64,000 nucleotides of DNA from Mycteria americana. Lineage: Eukaryota > Chordata > Aves > Ciconiiformes > Ciconiidae. The stretch covers positions 4,012,828 to 4,076,827 of the forward strand of contig NC_134366.1 in assembly GCF_035582795.1 (NCBI RefSeq). The letters are read 5' to 3'. The notes beneath the pieces were generated by a model. It worked only from the letters and a program-made list of their open reading frames with translations, searched no databases and was not told where the DNA came from. Both the position numbers and the translations under genes were made by a program. How positions within the stretch are numbered: the stretch's first letter is position 1; each line of letters begins with the position of its first letter. This document shows, piece after piece, positions 1-12,744 of this stretch.

Positions 1-3000
1 ACATTCTGTAGAAGCAGTCATAAACTCAGGCTTGCCTTGTACCTGGTTCTCATAAAAGTGGGGCTGCTGCCCTGGTTGTGCTTGGTAATAAATTGTGAAG
101 TGTGTAAGAAATCACAATTCTATATTCAAAGTGCTTCAGTTGTGTAGAGACTGCTGCATGTCCAATACACAGAATTATATGCATATTATCTGCATATGTA
201 TTGTGCTTATTAATATGCAGAAAGTAACAGCTTATGCCTTTTTCTCTAGAGTCATGCTCCGAAAAAACAGCAAACTGCACATGACTGCAGGGGGTAGCTC
301 CAGGCACCCAACTTGTATTGGCTAGAGCAACATGATCTGGTGGCACACGGGGTGTTTCTGTGCTGCAGACAGTGTCCTCAGGTACAGGCACTGCCTGCAA
401 GCCCACAGCCATATGAGAGAAATAGGTCTTTCCCGTTTTCCTGGGAAATTAGCAGCACCGAGAACTGCCTTTTTGATATTTGTTTGCAGCCTGAGAGCAG
501 AAGTTATGCACAGAAATAACGTGCCTGTAGCTGCCCTAGTTTTTGGCAGCACCAGAAAAATCTGGACAAGAGAGGGGCAGTGGTCTGCTGTGCCTCCTCT
601 GCACCCTGCTGTTTACCCAGGCAAGGTGGGTCGGGTTGAAGGTGGGATTGCTTAGCATCAGCTGAGCTGTAGTGAGGGTTCTTGTGGTCTTCGCAGGTGT
701 GTGGTGTGGATAAGAGGTTTCTGCTCAAGGTGACTCCCTGGGGAAGGTGCTAAATTCATGGCAGGTTCCATCAGCCTTTAACAACTGCTGGGCTGCAGGT
801 CAGCGTTGGAGGGTGAGTGGAGAGGTGGTGGTACCTGCAAGGAGCCCAGGTGGGATGGGTACAGCCAGACATCAAACCTTCTTGCTGAGGGTCTGCCTGA
901 CCTGATAACATCAGCTTTGACCATTGCTGTTGCAAAGCAGATAGAGAGGGTCTCCATCCAGACCCTGGCCATGAGCTTGGGCATGCTCACTGGCCATGGG
1001 CACTGCTCCACCAGAAGAAAGATGTCCTAAGAGCTGGGAATATCTGTTGTGAGGGCTGGTATATCTAATCCTAGGCTGCCCCTCTTTTCTCCTGCAGGAC
1101 AAAGCTTTCTTGTCCCTTCTGCTCCAGCCGGCAGGGCTGCCTAACAAGGCTCTCCAGTGCTCATCGCTGATTTGTGCTGATCCTTGCAGGCCTGTCAAGT
1201 CTTACATGTTGAATGTGAGCTGACTCTACACTGACCCACAACGAGGGTGGTGCCTCGTACCGTGCAGTGGTGGCCCCTTGCCTGGCCTCTGGCCCGTCAG
1301 CCATAGGCAGCTGAGCTGCATCTGCTGCCAGCGGTGCTGGAGGGGACGGAGGGGCTCAAGAAGGCAGGACTGAAGCTGTGGCATGGTACAGCTCCTATCA
1401 GGCCCTATGGCCACCAGTATCTCTCCCTGTGCTTCACCCCAAATAGACCATTTAAAAGATATAGCCCATTAGATCTGTGGTGTAGGGATCTTTGCATCTC
1501 AGGTCAGAAGCAATGTGAGGCGTCTGGAGGGTTTCAGTGCTATTCACTGCCAAGAAACTAGGTCTGTCTGAGCTGCCTGCTGGTCTGGGATTAGGAAAAT
1601 AACCTGAACAATTCCCAAACTATTTCTGTGGTTCTCTAGGCTCTGTGTGCCTGTAGGAGGTCCCTTTATAGAAGGACTTTGCAGTTCTGACTCAACGCTC
1701 CTTTCCACTCCCCAGTTCAGGGAAGGTTGTTTTCCCCTGGAGGTGAGCCTGCCTTTCTGCTGAGCTGCGGGTAAAATCCCGGTGGATCCTTTGCTTTGTT
1801 AAAAGCAGGAGGGTGTATGAAGTGAACTCGGCTCTGGGATTTTCCCAGATTCACCCAGCACTCGCTCTGACTTTGATCAGCAAAGAGTAGTCATCTCAGG
1901 AGGGTGTTTATTTATTTTATTTTGGGCTAGGGCTGGAATGTCTTTGGTGGGCATCTTCAAAAGCTGCGCTAGCCCCAGCTGCTGTGCAGATAATCATGAG
2001 TTGCTCTTTGAAGTTGGGATCTGTGTGTCTGGTGTGTCAAGCCTTCGTAGCATTGAAGATCTTTGCTTTGGGATCAAGGGCTCCTCTGCATCCATTAAAT
2101 TATATGCCAGGCATGAAGCTGCATTCCTCTTAGACTGGAAACAATAAAGACTGCAACAATTCTGCTGAGCAGCTTGGACAAGACAAGTCCACGAAACTAA
2201 GAGGAAAGTGGGGCTGATTATTATGTGGGTCACAGTCTTATCTGGCCAAAAATATTATCTTGGAAGGATAGAAGAGGGAACCCTTTTTGCACGAGGTGCT
2301 TTAGTGTAGCCCTGGAATGGGATGAATGGCCAAGCTTCCCAACTGAAAGATTTTAAGGTTCTGCAGAGCTATTACCAGGAGCAGATGCCATCTGCTTCTC
2401 CACATCTCTTTTCAAAAGGTGTCTGGTTCTCTGGAGCCCTTTTTAAACTAATTTGTTTTTCCTCCACAGTTGGAGCTGGCTTAAGAAAAAGCCTCTCATG
2501 GAAACCCTTTATTCATTCATGATCGTACAGACCATCTCCTTCTTGCTGAACTCATCCGACCCATCCTGTAGTAGTATTGCAGCAGAGAAAGTTAGTGGGG
2601 TAGCACCATGTAGGATTTTCAGCTGAGTTCTCATGGATCCTTTGCAACTGGAAAGAAGAAGAAGTGTCAGCATCATGTCACTAGCCACGTTTTCAAGCGT
2701 GGCCAACAGAAATGTCCATTGTCCCAATGTGAAAATGCTCCAACTCTGAAAATCCAGGTCCAGAATCCTGCAGACATAAACTAGCACGTAACTCTACAGG
2801 CTCTGGCAGGGCAACACCAGCTGCAGGCACTGATTTTCACTAATTAGGATATTTGCTTGCAGAGGAAATACATCCATTTATACCAGTGAAGACCCAAGGT
2901 GACTTCCATCTAGCTACTCTGACATATACCACGGTGACATTGGTGTGTGCAGAGCTATATTATATCAGGATCTGGCCTTTCATGCTGCTGTACCCTTCCC

Positions 3001-3138
3001 AGCTTGCCACGGTTTAACCAGTTGCAGGGCTCCTCCTCAGCTCCTAGCTGGTGGGTGGACTGACATCCTTCAGACTGCGTAAGTGCTCACACTGCAGCCC
3101 AGCACCTTGTCCACGTGAACTGCCAGCACTAGTTCGGC
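1..3138. other. gene-free DNA, no recognisable feature
   Basis: Short open frames occur here on both strands, but none shows a protein family, conserved motif or splice-bounded exon that I can recognise. I see no transposon end, RNA gene or notable simple repeat. The region lies more than 34 kb downstream of the VIPR1 stop codon. Confidence 0.6.
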
Positions 3139-3275
3139 TTACTGTGGTGATTTTGATGGTCTCTGTGCTAAGTGGAGGCAACACTGCAAATACCTTACTG
3201 CAGAAATGTGAAGATCTTCATGATGCCACCATATGTTCACTAAAGGAGATGCTTTGATTTCAGTTTTGGAGAAGA
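3139..3275 (+). repeat. unnamed dispersed repeat, copy 1
   Basis: This stretch aligns by eye with 4844-4985 in the same orientation. The best block starts at ctctgtgctaag here and ctctccgctaaa there, and goes on through shared gcaaa-acctta-tg and gaaatgt-aagat words. I estimate about 70-75 percent identity over the central 85 bases, with weaker similarity on both sides. I do not know the family. Both copies are open to the reading of an old SINE or DNA-transposon remnant, or of an old local duplication. Confidence 0.5.
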
Positions 3276-4843
3276 TGAAGGGCGTGAAGAGTGGACGCGT
3301 GTGGCAGAAGAAAGGCATGCTATCTGTATGAAGTTAATAACATATTTGTGATCCTTCAGCCTGATGGTTTTTCTGGACGGGCAAAATGATTTTTCTACTA
3401 GTCATATATTGGTAGCTTTTGTAAAGATCCTTATAAATCTTTAATGCTAGTAAAGAGCTCTAGTCAAGCATCCTTAAAGAAGTCGAGCTGCAAGTAACTG
3501 TGTTGGGTCCTCCTTTACTGTGAAATTCTCCGTTCTTCCTCCAACAGAGCTGCAGGCAAACCCACAATGCTTTGGTTATTCTGAGCATCTGTGCGTTTGA
3601 CCCAATTACTGTACAGTATCTGTCAGTTGAGAGCAGCATATAATACAGACGTGCCTGATGCTGGAAGCTAATTAGTATTTCCTTTGTAACTTACTTAGGA
3701 GGGGGGTGAGGAGGAGGTGGGAAGAGGGGGATATGTTGAAGAAAGTATTTCAGGAGCTTGCAGTAGTTTAATTTCAGTGACTAGGGTCATTTCTGCCCAC
3801 AGTTTGATGCTGAACTTAAAAAAAAAAAGGTATGTATCTAACTATCTACACACACATGTGCGAGCATATAAAAAGAAAGAAATATATCTGGAGAATCTGT
3901 GAAATTCGGAGTGACAGCATATAATTAAAGAAACAATCAATCTGTAGCATAATAGGCTAAGCTGCTCTTACTGTCAGCAAAAAGGGAGCTATTTAACCTT
4001 TTCTGGACCAGAAGAGTAACAGTGGTGGAAACCTTCACTGTCTAGCTGATTTGCACTAGCTAGGCAATGACTTTTAACCCCAGGCTTGAGAAATCAGTTC
4101 TGGGAAGAGCCAACATCTGGGAGTTCCCATAATTTCCGTGGCAATGCCACGCACAGCTGGTTTGGCAGCCTGGAGAATATGGAGCACCCTTCATACATTT
4201 TGTACTCAAACTCCTGCTGACCAAAGGTGTCTTAATCCTGATGAATCCCTAGGACCAGGGGTGCACCGTGAAGTAGCATTTGTAGATCTGCTGTGTGGGC
4301 AGCTCTAAAAACAGGAGGGGTAATGGGTTATATATCAACCCCCTTGGCCCTATACTACAAAATTGGTTTGCACGTGCCCAGTAAATGCGGCATGCCCGGG
4401 AGGACCAGACTCGCTCCCCATGTCAGATGAACCATACGCTGCATGGACAATTAATCCAACATGTCCAGGATACACGGCACTTACGTGCATATGGTATAGA
4501 CACAACATACATGTGCTAAAGGGCCATTTATCCAGGATTTCTGTGCGGCTTGGGTCCATGGGTGACCCATGATGGAGGAGCTGGTAGTCTGTATTTACAG
4601 GGGATGTGTTAATTAATAGGTGGCCTCCCTGGAGTGATCAAAAAAGACCCAATAGTGCAAGAGAGCACAGGCTAGGAGAAGTGCTGCCTCGCAGCCCAGA
4701 CATCAGTCCAAAGCTTCGATGTCTAATGGCCATTAAAATGAAAAAGCCACTTCTCAGAAGGATAACGGCTATTTGGCTGAGTTCTCACTCAGGTAATTAC
4801 ACTAAGGACCACTAGAGTCTTGACATGGACTTCTGGCTGCTGT
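3276..4843. other. gene-free DNA between the two repeat copies
   Basis: No coding exon is supportable. A small inverted repeat, TGGGTC and GACCCA around a seven-base loop, lies at 4551-4569, and an A-run at about 3820. Nothing else was recognised. Confidence 0.5.
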
Positions 4844-4985
4844 AACATTTACTGCAGTTTTGAAATTCTCTCCGCTAAATAGAGACAATATTGCAAACAC
4901 CTTATTGTGGAAATGTCAAGATTTTAGTGATACCACTATATGTGTCTCTGAAGTATATTCATGCTCCGTTTCCAGTTCTGAATCA
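4844..4985 (+). repeat. unnamed dispersed repeat, copy 2
   Basis: Partner of the copy at 3139-3275, same strand, about 1.7 kb away. The shared core is about 85 bases, from ctctccgctaaa to the tatatgtgtctc region, with recognisable extension into the preceding ttactg and the following catgct-ccagtt-tga words. Differences are mostly substitutions with a few short indels, as expected for an old repeat rather than a recent duplication. Confidence 0.5.
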
Positions 4986-7199
4986 TCCTGTTTGCTCAGA
5001 AAAGCTGTTCTCCTGTAGCTCTGGGTGCTGTATGTTAGCAAATGGTGTCTTCTCTGAAAATATTCCTAGGCAGGGAACAGCGTAGTGAAAAACTGGGCAA
5101 CATTTTATGGCTAAAACTTTTTTCCAGGGGAGACGTTCAGATTTAGAGGCACCAGAATGCTAATTGCTGGTATTGTCAATTTATTTGTGTAGAAATCAGA
5201 TAAAAAGCAATTTTGAAGAGCACTTAAATTGCCCCTTTTCCTGCTTTTCAGAATTAAATCTTTCAGCTTTTTGATTTGAATGGAATTCTGAATTTTAACA
5301 GAGCCATTTAAGCAAAAAGCCCTTTACTAAAGAATCCCTTAAAGAAAACATTTGAAGCTGAGACTGAAAGTGTTATTTACCTCCAAACAATGCTTTTGAA
5401 CCATTGATTACCTTTAATTCTTTAAAAAAAAGAACTGAATTTGTTTTATCCTGAAATGATTTTATTTTCTGTCCGAATTAGTCGCAAGCTGAGAAAGCAA
5501 TGCTCTTGGAGCTCTCTTAGTAAGTGTTATGAGAGGCTTTGGGCTGCAGCTGATGAAAAGCTACTGTATAAGTAGAACTTCAGATTATTCTATATACTTA
5601 CGAAATATAAGTATTTTTTCCCTTCTTTGACTTGTGCTACTGCATTTATATGGGAAAGTGACATATTTTACTAGAAATTTCGATTTGAAGATGTACCTAG
5701 AAACTTGCTTTTTCCTGCTGTTGAAATTAGGAGGAAAAAAAAAAAATCTGTGGGGTTTTTGCCTGTCCAGGCAAGTCTGCCTGGCTTGCCAGAGATATAT
5801 GCAACCCCTTTTTGAGGTTTTGTATTCTGTGGAGTCTCCAGACTGAAGGGAATCTAGACCTTAAAAGGTAATTTTGCTGACATCACGGGCCGTATTTCTA
5901 ATTGGGTCTGGAATGGGTTTTTAGCCATAATGCCAACATGGACGTAGCCCTTGTTCAGGCGGCTGAGTATGTTCATTTTGCAGATGGGCACAAGGGACGT
6001 CCTTTAGTGAAACAGCAAATGGTCCCTGACCCATGGTGACTCCTCACTGTGCCTGGACAATGACTGGGAAAGTGCTGGCTGGCAAGTTGCCCCAGCCAAA
6101 ACTGTAACAAGAGCTTTTCTAAGGGTTTAACAGTATGTGGGTGAGCCTGTGCTAGTGTTTGGTTGCTGGTAAAGACGTTGCTGGAGAGTTTCTCCTGTTT
6201 TTTCTCAGGTCAGACTTCTCCAGTTCACCAACATGCTCTGGAGGGTTTATCTTTGTAGCTTGAGAGGAAGGTAACAGCACAGAACACGATCTGGAGAGAT
6301 CTAGTGTTAATGCCTACCTCTTTCAGGACCAACATTTAATGTAATTGCCAAATTACATCATTAGTCATTCCTTTTTCTGTAAATTATGAGAAATAATAGT
6401 TTTGTTTTCTCATCTTCTTTAAGACCTTCAGAACAGCTATCTGGAGGCATCCAAAGCATCCATAAGAGGATGAAAGTTATAATGCAGATGCAATGAGAGA
6501 CCTGTGTCCTTCTGGAGCAATATTTGAAGCCTGGTGAGATACCCTGAAGCATCTCAAATGGCACTAGACACTTCTGTGTGGACAGCTGAACTAAGTCTGT
6601 TTCTCAAAAGCGGTGATCGTGTCCATAACAATGGTGCCCACGGGAGAGATTCATGTATGAATTAAGATACTTGAGGCTTTCCAAGGCTTGGAAGGCTGCG
6701 CTGTCAAACCATCAGTGGATTAACTCAGTGGATTTTTTTTTTAATATGGCTGATTTGCTGAATACAAGAAGCAAGAGATTGCTCTACACCTTTTTCTCTG
6801 ACAAAGAAGTCACTTGCAAAATTCAGCTTAATTCCAGAGCAGCTCAGATATTGATGATTTCATCACAAAATAGTCATGACAATGCATAATCATGGAGTTG
6901 AGTATATTTACAAATGCACAAAAGATGAGACCTTTTCCAGTGAATAATAGAGGGCACAGATACATTCAAAATTATTCAGCCTTTCTTTAGATGTGTACTT
7001 AAAAGAATCATCTTTATCCCAGCTCCTTTAGCATTCTTTTTTTTCATAGGAGAATCAGGGTTTTGCCCAGGTTGCTTGAATAAAGAGCTGTTTCTAACAC
7101 TTGCATATTGATGCCTACAGCATTGCAAATTTAATGTATGCACCTCATTTATATAAATCATTTAAGAGCATAGCTTCATAGGGGAACATAGAAAGATTA
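4986..7199. other. gene-free AT-rich DNA
   Basis: No exon, RNA gene or recognised transposon was seen. Short homopolymer runs occur (A-run near 5740, T-run near 6727). Confidence 0.5.
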
Positions 7200-7265
7200 G
7201 GCTCTATATTTGATCCAAATCCTAATGAGGCCAATGGAGAGACTCATCAGGCATTCCTCCTAGAC
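7200..7265. repeat. old sauropsid-type repeat with a 'caatgg' core, degraded
   Basis: The words tttgatccaaatcctaatga and gccaatggagagactcat resemble an abundant old reptile and bird repeat built around gtcaatggga and cattgacttcaatgg phrases. I recall that family but cannot name it with confidence. The similarity is partial. Confidence 0.35.
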
Positions 7266-8071
7266 AGTTTCTGCCTTGTAACTGGAAAGGCTACTGCCTA
7301 GTGGCTACTATGGTTGGACTAGGGTGCAGAAGGTGCAGTTTTTATTCTTACCTTTGACGACTGGGTAACCTTTAACTACTTGCGCTGCTTCTTCATGACT
7401 CCAATTTCTCTATCTGATCAAGGAGGGAAATGTTAATGAGTTCCTTGGAAAATGATTTGGGGTGCGTTCCCAACAGATCAGGTTGGTTAACTTAACCTTA
7501 AACTGAGGTCATCAAAATTAATGCTCAGCGATGCTTAACCCCTGATGGATATAGTCAGACGCTGGCAAAACCCAAAGCCATTCCAGGCAGAATGCCTCAT
7601 TCAAAATTAACTTTGTTACCTGCAGGATATGGTATTTTACTGTAGAAACTTGCTCCAAATTCTGTGAAGAAAGTCCTTGTAAAAGCATTTCTTCCTCTGC
7701 TGATGGCAACATGCACAACCTTACAAGCCAACATAGCCCTTCTGGATTTGATAAAGTAGGTTTTCAATTATTTCCCATTCTTGCACAGCCTGATTAATTC
7801 CACATGCTGGGAAAACATCTGCTGGCTGGGGGTTCATGTGACATACACCCAGGAAGGAGGCTGGGCGGTGGGTGTGTCCCTGTGGGTAAAGCTCTCACTT
7901 AAGCTATGTGAGGCTAAAAGCTAGATCCCAGTCTAAAACCTGCAGGCCAGCAATCTGAATGCCCTTGTGTGGCTTAGCTACCCGGCTTACAGGTGGATGC
8001 TTGACAATCGGATGGAAGTTGATTCATTATTATAAACATTGGAGTAAAAAATATCAAGGGAGGTTTTAGGC

Positions 8072-8098
8072 TTTTTTTTTTTTTTTTTTTTTTTTTTT
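8072..8098. repeat. poly-T tract, 27 bases
   Basis: An uninterrupted run of 27 T. No transposon body that would make this the A-tail of a minus-strand retrocopy was recognised next to it. Confidence 0.95.
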
Positions 8099-8571
8099 GA
8101 GTGAGCACTTTTATGTGCTATCTCTTGCTGAGAGCTCACTAATCACCCAAGGAAAAAGTGAGTGCCATTAATTCAATGAATGAAACTATAAATAGAGGAG
8201 GAAATGTCAGTGCTAAATTTGATATCTGTATTATCTTCCAAAGCATGACTTCTGCTAATTGAGCTAGATGAGAGTTCTCACTATCTGAGGACAGCAGCAG
8301 AGATAATGTTCTCTGTTGCCCATTCAAAAGCATGAGAAAAATTCAGGGCACGGCAAGGTACAACGCTACAAGACAGGGTTCATGAAGAGATGTAGGAATT
8401 AGGGGTGCATCCAAGCCAGGAAGCCCACAGAGGACATTGCAGCACCACGTAGATTGACCAAGGTATGCTGAATCGCACTGTTGGCCACACAGACTAGTTT
8501 TCCATTAACACAGCATGTTTGAGAGGAGGAACTTGGACTTGGGTGGAGAGCTCTACATCTCAGGAGGTAAG

Positions 8572-8603
8572 TCACACCAGATAGACCTATCTGTCTGGTG
8601 TGA
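8572..8603. other. inverted repeat, 14-bp stem with 4-base loop
   Basis: TCACACCAGATAGA at 8572-8585 and TCTGTCTGGTGTGA at 8590-8603 are reverse complements except for one position that would be a G-U pair in RNA. The loop is ccta. Part of the 3' arm (tatctgtc) is repeated just downstream. Function unknown. Confidence 0.85.
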
Positions 8604-11529
8604 TCTATCTGTCCAGAGAGATCTGTGGTATTGTGTGACAGGGATCCCTGTCATGACCATGCTTGGATCAAAACAAAACATGAGGAATGTAGTGAGAGCT
8701 TTTAAGCTTCCACTTGGCCAAAATGTTCTTCTGAGGTGCCAGTGCCATCATTGACAAGTTCAGCCAGAGCTCCAATTAGTGCCATGCTTGCAGCTGACCT
8801 CCATGAACTGTCTGTTTTGATTAAAAATCATCAAAGATAAGTGATCTGGAAGGTTTAAAATAGGGAAATTACAGGAAAAAGATGCCCACTATGTAACCAT
8901 GTAGCCCTGTAATACAGTATTGTCATTGCTACTAAAAGGCCATAAGCTTTGCACTGAATTTGCAAGGCCTCAGGAGTGAGACTTGTCAGGCTTGCTCTGT
9001 CTGGACTTTTCTTGGCCTGCCCGCAGCTTTGTTTCACCCAGTTTAGCCGTGACAGCAATTTCTCTAACTGATCAGGTGTCTATAGCTAATTTATTTTACT
9101 TTTGTAACCACAGTTTTGTACAGACAGCAGTAACGAGCATAAAAACAAATCCAAGAAACATTTAAATAACACTCAATTAAAGATCCTTTTCAGGAAACCT
9201 GTGCTTCACTTCCCGAAACCTTGCTGCACAGCTCAGGTGCAGGACCCTGGGAAACTGCTCATAAAAGCATCTTTGATTTCCTGAACTGTGTCCCACAGGG
9301 CTGAATCCTCAGTCTGGGATGCGAATCAAATAATGTATTCCAGGACTGGATGGAGAAAGGGGAACAGGTTGATGATTTTGGGTGGGATTAATCTATATCT
9401 GGTAAATGCCCTTGTTGTCTAGCCCAGCCTAATTTGCTAGAGCTCGAAGCTCTTGCTAGAGTCAATAGAGGGAGGCAGATGCCTCTGGAGAACTGTTCAA
9501 CTACCCCAGCTGAGACCTGGTAGAGTTTATCGTGAGTTGGCAGGCAGGCAGCTCTCTCCTCTCGTCCAGGGGTAGCCTATGAAGTTGGTAGACTTAACGT
9601 CTGTCTTTTAGAGCTGTGCAGTTAGATGAGATGAATCCCAGGCTTCAGGAACTCAATCTCTTGAGCTGGACTTCTCACTTCCTCTTTGCTTGTCCCTGGG
9701 GTTGTCATGGATTGAGAGCTAACCAGCTAAATGCAACAGCAAGGTAGGTCATTGCGGCAGCAAAGCAGGCTTTGCTTTGCACTGAGTCTGCTAGAAGAGC
9801 TCTGGGACGTGGCTGCAGCGCTTGGAGGATGGAGTCCCACCAGTGAACGAGCTCCCACACTGGGCAGCTGGTGCCTGGGCCAGAGATGAGGGTCTAAGCA
9901 GGCTGTCACCACTCTCAGCACTTGTAGACATTTGGTGTTGCGTAAATTTGCTAACAGAGCAGATGAAGAGAGAGTTTTAACACAGTTACTGATGTCAACG
10001 CATTTTACTGAAGCACTGAACTGCTTTGCGAGGTCTCAGCTCCACACAGAATCAGGCCTGTGCCCAAAAAAACCACCTGCTCTCCCGTGGGAGAAAGCAC
10101 ATTTGATTTCCCATTGTCTGTAAAAGCTGCCCTGTGGATAATCTCATTTACATTCTTGCCCTTCATGAAACCCCTATGCCTTGTGATGGATGCGCCCGGC
10201 TGAATGAGCAATAACCATTTCCGCTGCTCAAATGGAAGCAAAGAGGATTTCCAAACTCAGCAATAAAAGCACAATTACCTCAGCTTCAGGTCTGCCTGTG
10301 AATGAGTGGTGAAACTGCAGCTGCTTCAAAATTTTATCAACAGTGCAGAAAAAAAGCCAGCAGTGGCCTTTTTAATGTGCTCAGCAATAGCGGGGAAGAA
10401 AGGAATGAATAAATCTGTGTTTGTGGTAGCCCTTATCCAAAGCAAGGCAGGTATGTCAAAGCTGGGAGACCTCCTGCAGGATGGTCAAGTGGGATTTCTG
10501 AGATGCTGGCGTTACTCCATAATCCTTCTGTGTGTGCCTTGGAACTCAAGGAAGCTGCTCTACCCTAAAATAAAATTATCTGTTACCGAAGATAATCTGC
10601 TTTTTGGTTGAACCCAGCTTGATCTTGTTTAGCGTAAGGATAGACTGCATAGCCAATTTGCTCATGACTTTTCCGAAGAGTAGACTTCTCAGCAGGAGTC
10701 AGACCAGGAGCTAAATCCCAAGTGCTGGAAATAAGCCAGGAGTCCCTAGATCGACCACCAATTTAGTATATAATCTTGGATTATAATTTTTACCTTTTAC
10801 CAAAAGTGCTTCCTTACCAAATACAATGACCTGAAATCTTTCAATGATAGCTCAGATGCCAGATTTGTGAGGTAGCCATGGCAAGTGAGAAGGACGTAAG
10901 CACTGGATGCTTTCATTGCCCTCGTGGGCTATTTTTCAGTTCCAAACGTGGCACCTGGATAAGTTTTTGCCAAGTAGAAGCAGCAAATACATTCTCTGGC
11001 TTCGGTGCATGCTGCAGCTTTGCACACTTTTCTGCAGGGCCAAGGCTGTATTTGAGCCTTTGGGCTTGGGGAGATCCACCGAGGTGATCTCCTGGAGGAC
11101 TGCACGGCGCATTGCCCTTTCTGCATAATGGAAATTAAAAGCACATTGCGAGAGGCATCTCCTCGCCACAGCCTGGCTCATCGAGAAGCTGTAAGACATT
11201 AATATGCAGAAGAGGCTGCTCTCTCCTTGCTGAAGAGGTGCAGTGTATTGGCCGAGAGCCCACAATGGGGAGGAGAGCCTGGCAGCTGTTAGAGACACTT
11301 GAAAAAGAGATCAAAGCGTATTAATTCATTGTCCTTCTCTCATTCTCTATTTCCACAGCATCCCAGAATGAGGAAAAAACTTTATACCCCATCCCCCCCC
11401 CCCGCCATGAACTATACAGCAAGCAGCTGGATAGTGCATAAGTCAGAAGTGCAGGAATTACTCTTTCACTCGGAGAAATGAGCCATGATGGAGACAGCAT
11501 GATGAACAGCTTTGGACATGATTCAGATG

Positions 11530-11690
11530 ACCTGAGGGGGCTCATATCCTGCTCTTTCACTTGTTTGTCAGATGGCCTTTTTCCATGTCTCTGCGCAAGC
11601 CTCAGTTTCCCTATGTGTAAAAGAAAGGGCTGCAGTCTTGAGCTCCCTGAAAGAGCACTTTGCGATTTCTGGCTTGGAAGCTCTGTGCTG
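11530..11690 (+). repeat. MIR-like SINE fragment
   Basis: Two blocks match the MIR pattern in order: a cctcagtttccctatgtgta block followed by aaaag at 11600-11623, like the conserved cctcagtttccccatctgta of MIR, then gagcactttgcgatttctgg followed by cttggaag, like the MIR segment around gcgctttgagatccttgg. Orientation is plus. The element is old and lacks clear ends. Confidence 0.6.
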
Positions 11691-12691
11691 CATCTCTGTA
11701 TTAAACCTGATGAGCATCTCAGCATGGGTAGAGAAGCAGCATAGAGTGAATTGAAGACTTTCACTGAAGCTCTGCAGCTCTTCTCCAAAGCACATCCTGC
11801 CACTCTGGCAAAAGGAGCCTCTTTTTGTCCAAGCACATTTTTCTGGACTTTTGTCTCTATTTATCGGGACATATTTACACTGCAAAGACGACAGCATTGG
11901 TACATTGACCTGTGACCTTGCTACAGTAAAACCAGGTTTGCAGATAGGATTTAACCACCTACATAGTCCTGCTTACGTTTGAGGTTATGTCTACAAAGTG
12001 CCAGGGAACATTCCCAGGCACTGGAATTGATCATCTATATTGTGAAATTGTTATGATAGTCCTTGGTGTGCCTTGTGCCTGGGCTAAATAGCACTTTCCC
12101 AAAGAATTTCTGGGGATGTCTCTGGGGGGAGCTAGCGTGGCTCATTCCTGACAAAGAGTTTAGATGAAGCCTCATATTTTGGAAACCAGGAGAGTTTAAT
12201 AAAATAGCAGTGGGCCATTCCAAGCCAGCTGGCCTCAGTACCAGAGAAGGATCCCGAACCCATTTCACTTATTGCAATAGCTGTAACCTTATTGTTTATT
12301 CCAAGTGCTTTCTGGGCCCCCTTTGCACTGTCAGACCACACAGGCCACAACGGTATGCAGCATATGGCTTAGACAGCTGCATGGCATGAACAGCATCCCT
12401 GAGCTGTCTTTACGGTGTCTGCAGTGCCACCAGAATAAGTCATGATGAAGAAGTCTAACCTTGCATGAAGTAGGGCACCCCCTTGCTCTCCATGGATTAA
12501 GATTTCCTTGTTCTCTACCCAAACGTTTCAGAAATGGGCAGCAAAATTAACGTATTATTACATGTAGGATTGATGAACTGACTCATGGATCTTCTCCTGG
12601 TACAGCTTTGAATCTATATGATATTTATGTTTATATGATTTGTTTATATTTATATATTTATACACATATTTATTTATAGCTATGCTTATTT

Positions 12692-12744
<53 letters not shown>

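Larger units (their letters stand above)
7266..11529. other. gene-free DNA with simple repeats
   Basis: No supportable exon. Contains a 27-base T-run, a 14-bp-stem hairpin and an 11-base C-run (11393-11403). The remaining short open frames look random. Confidence 0.5.
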
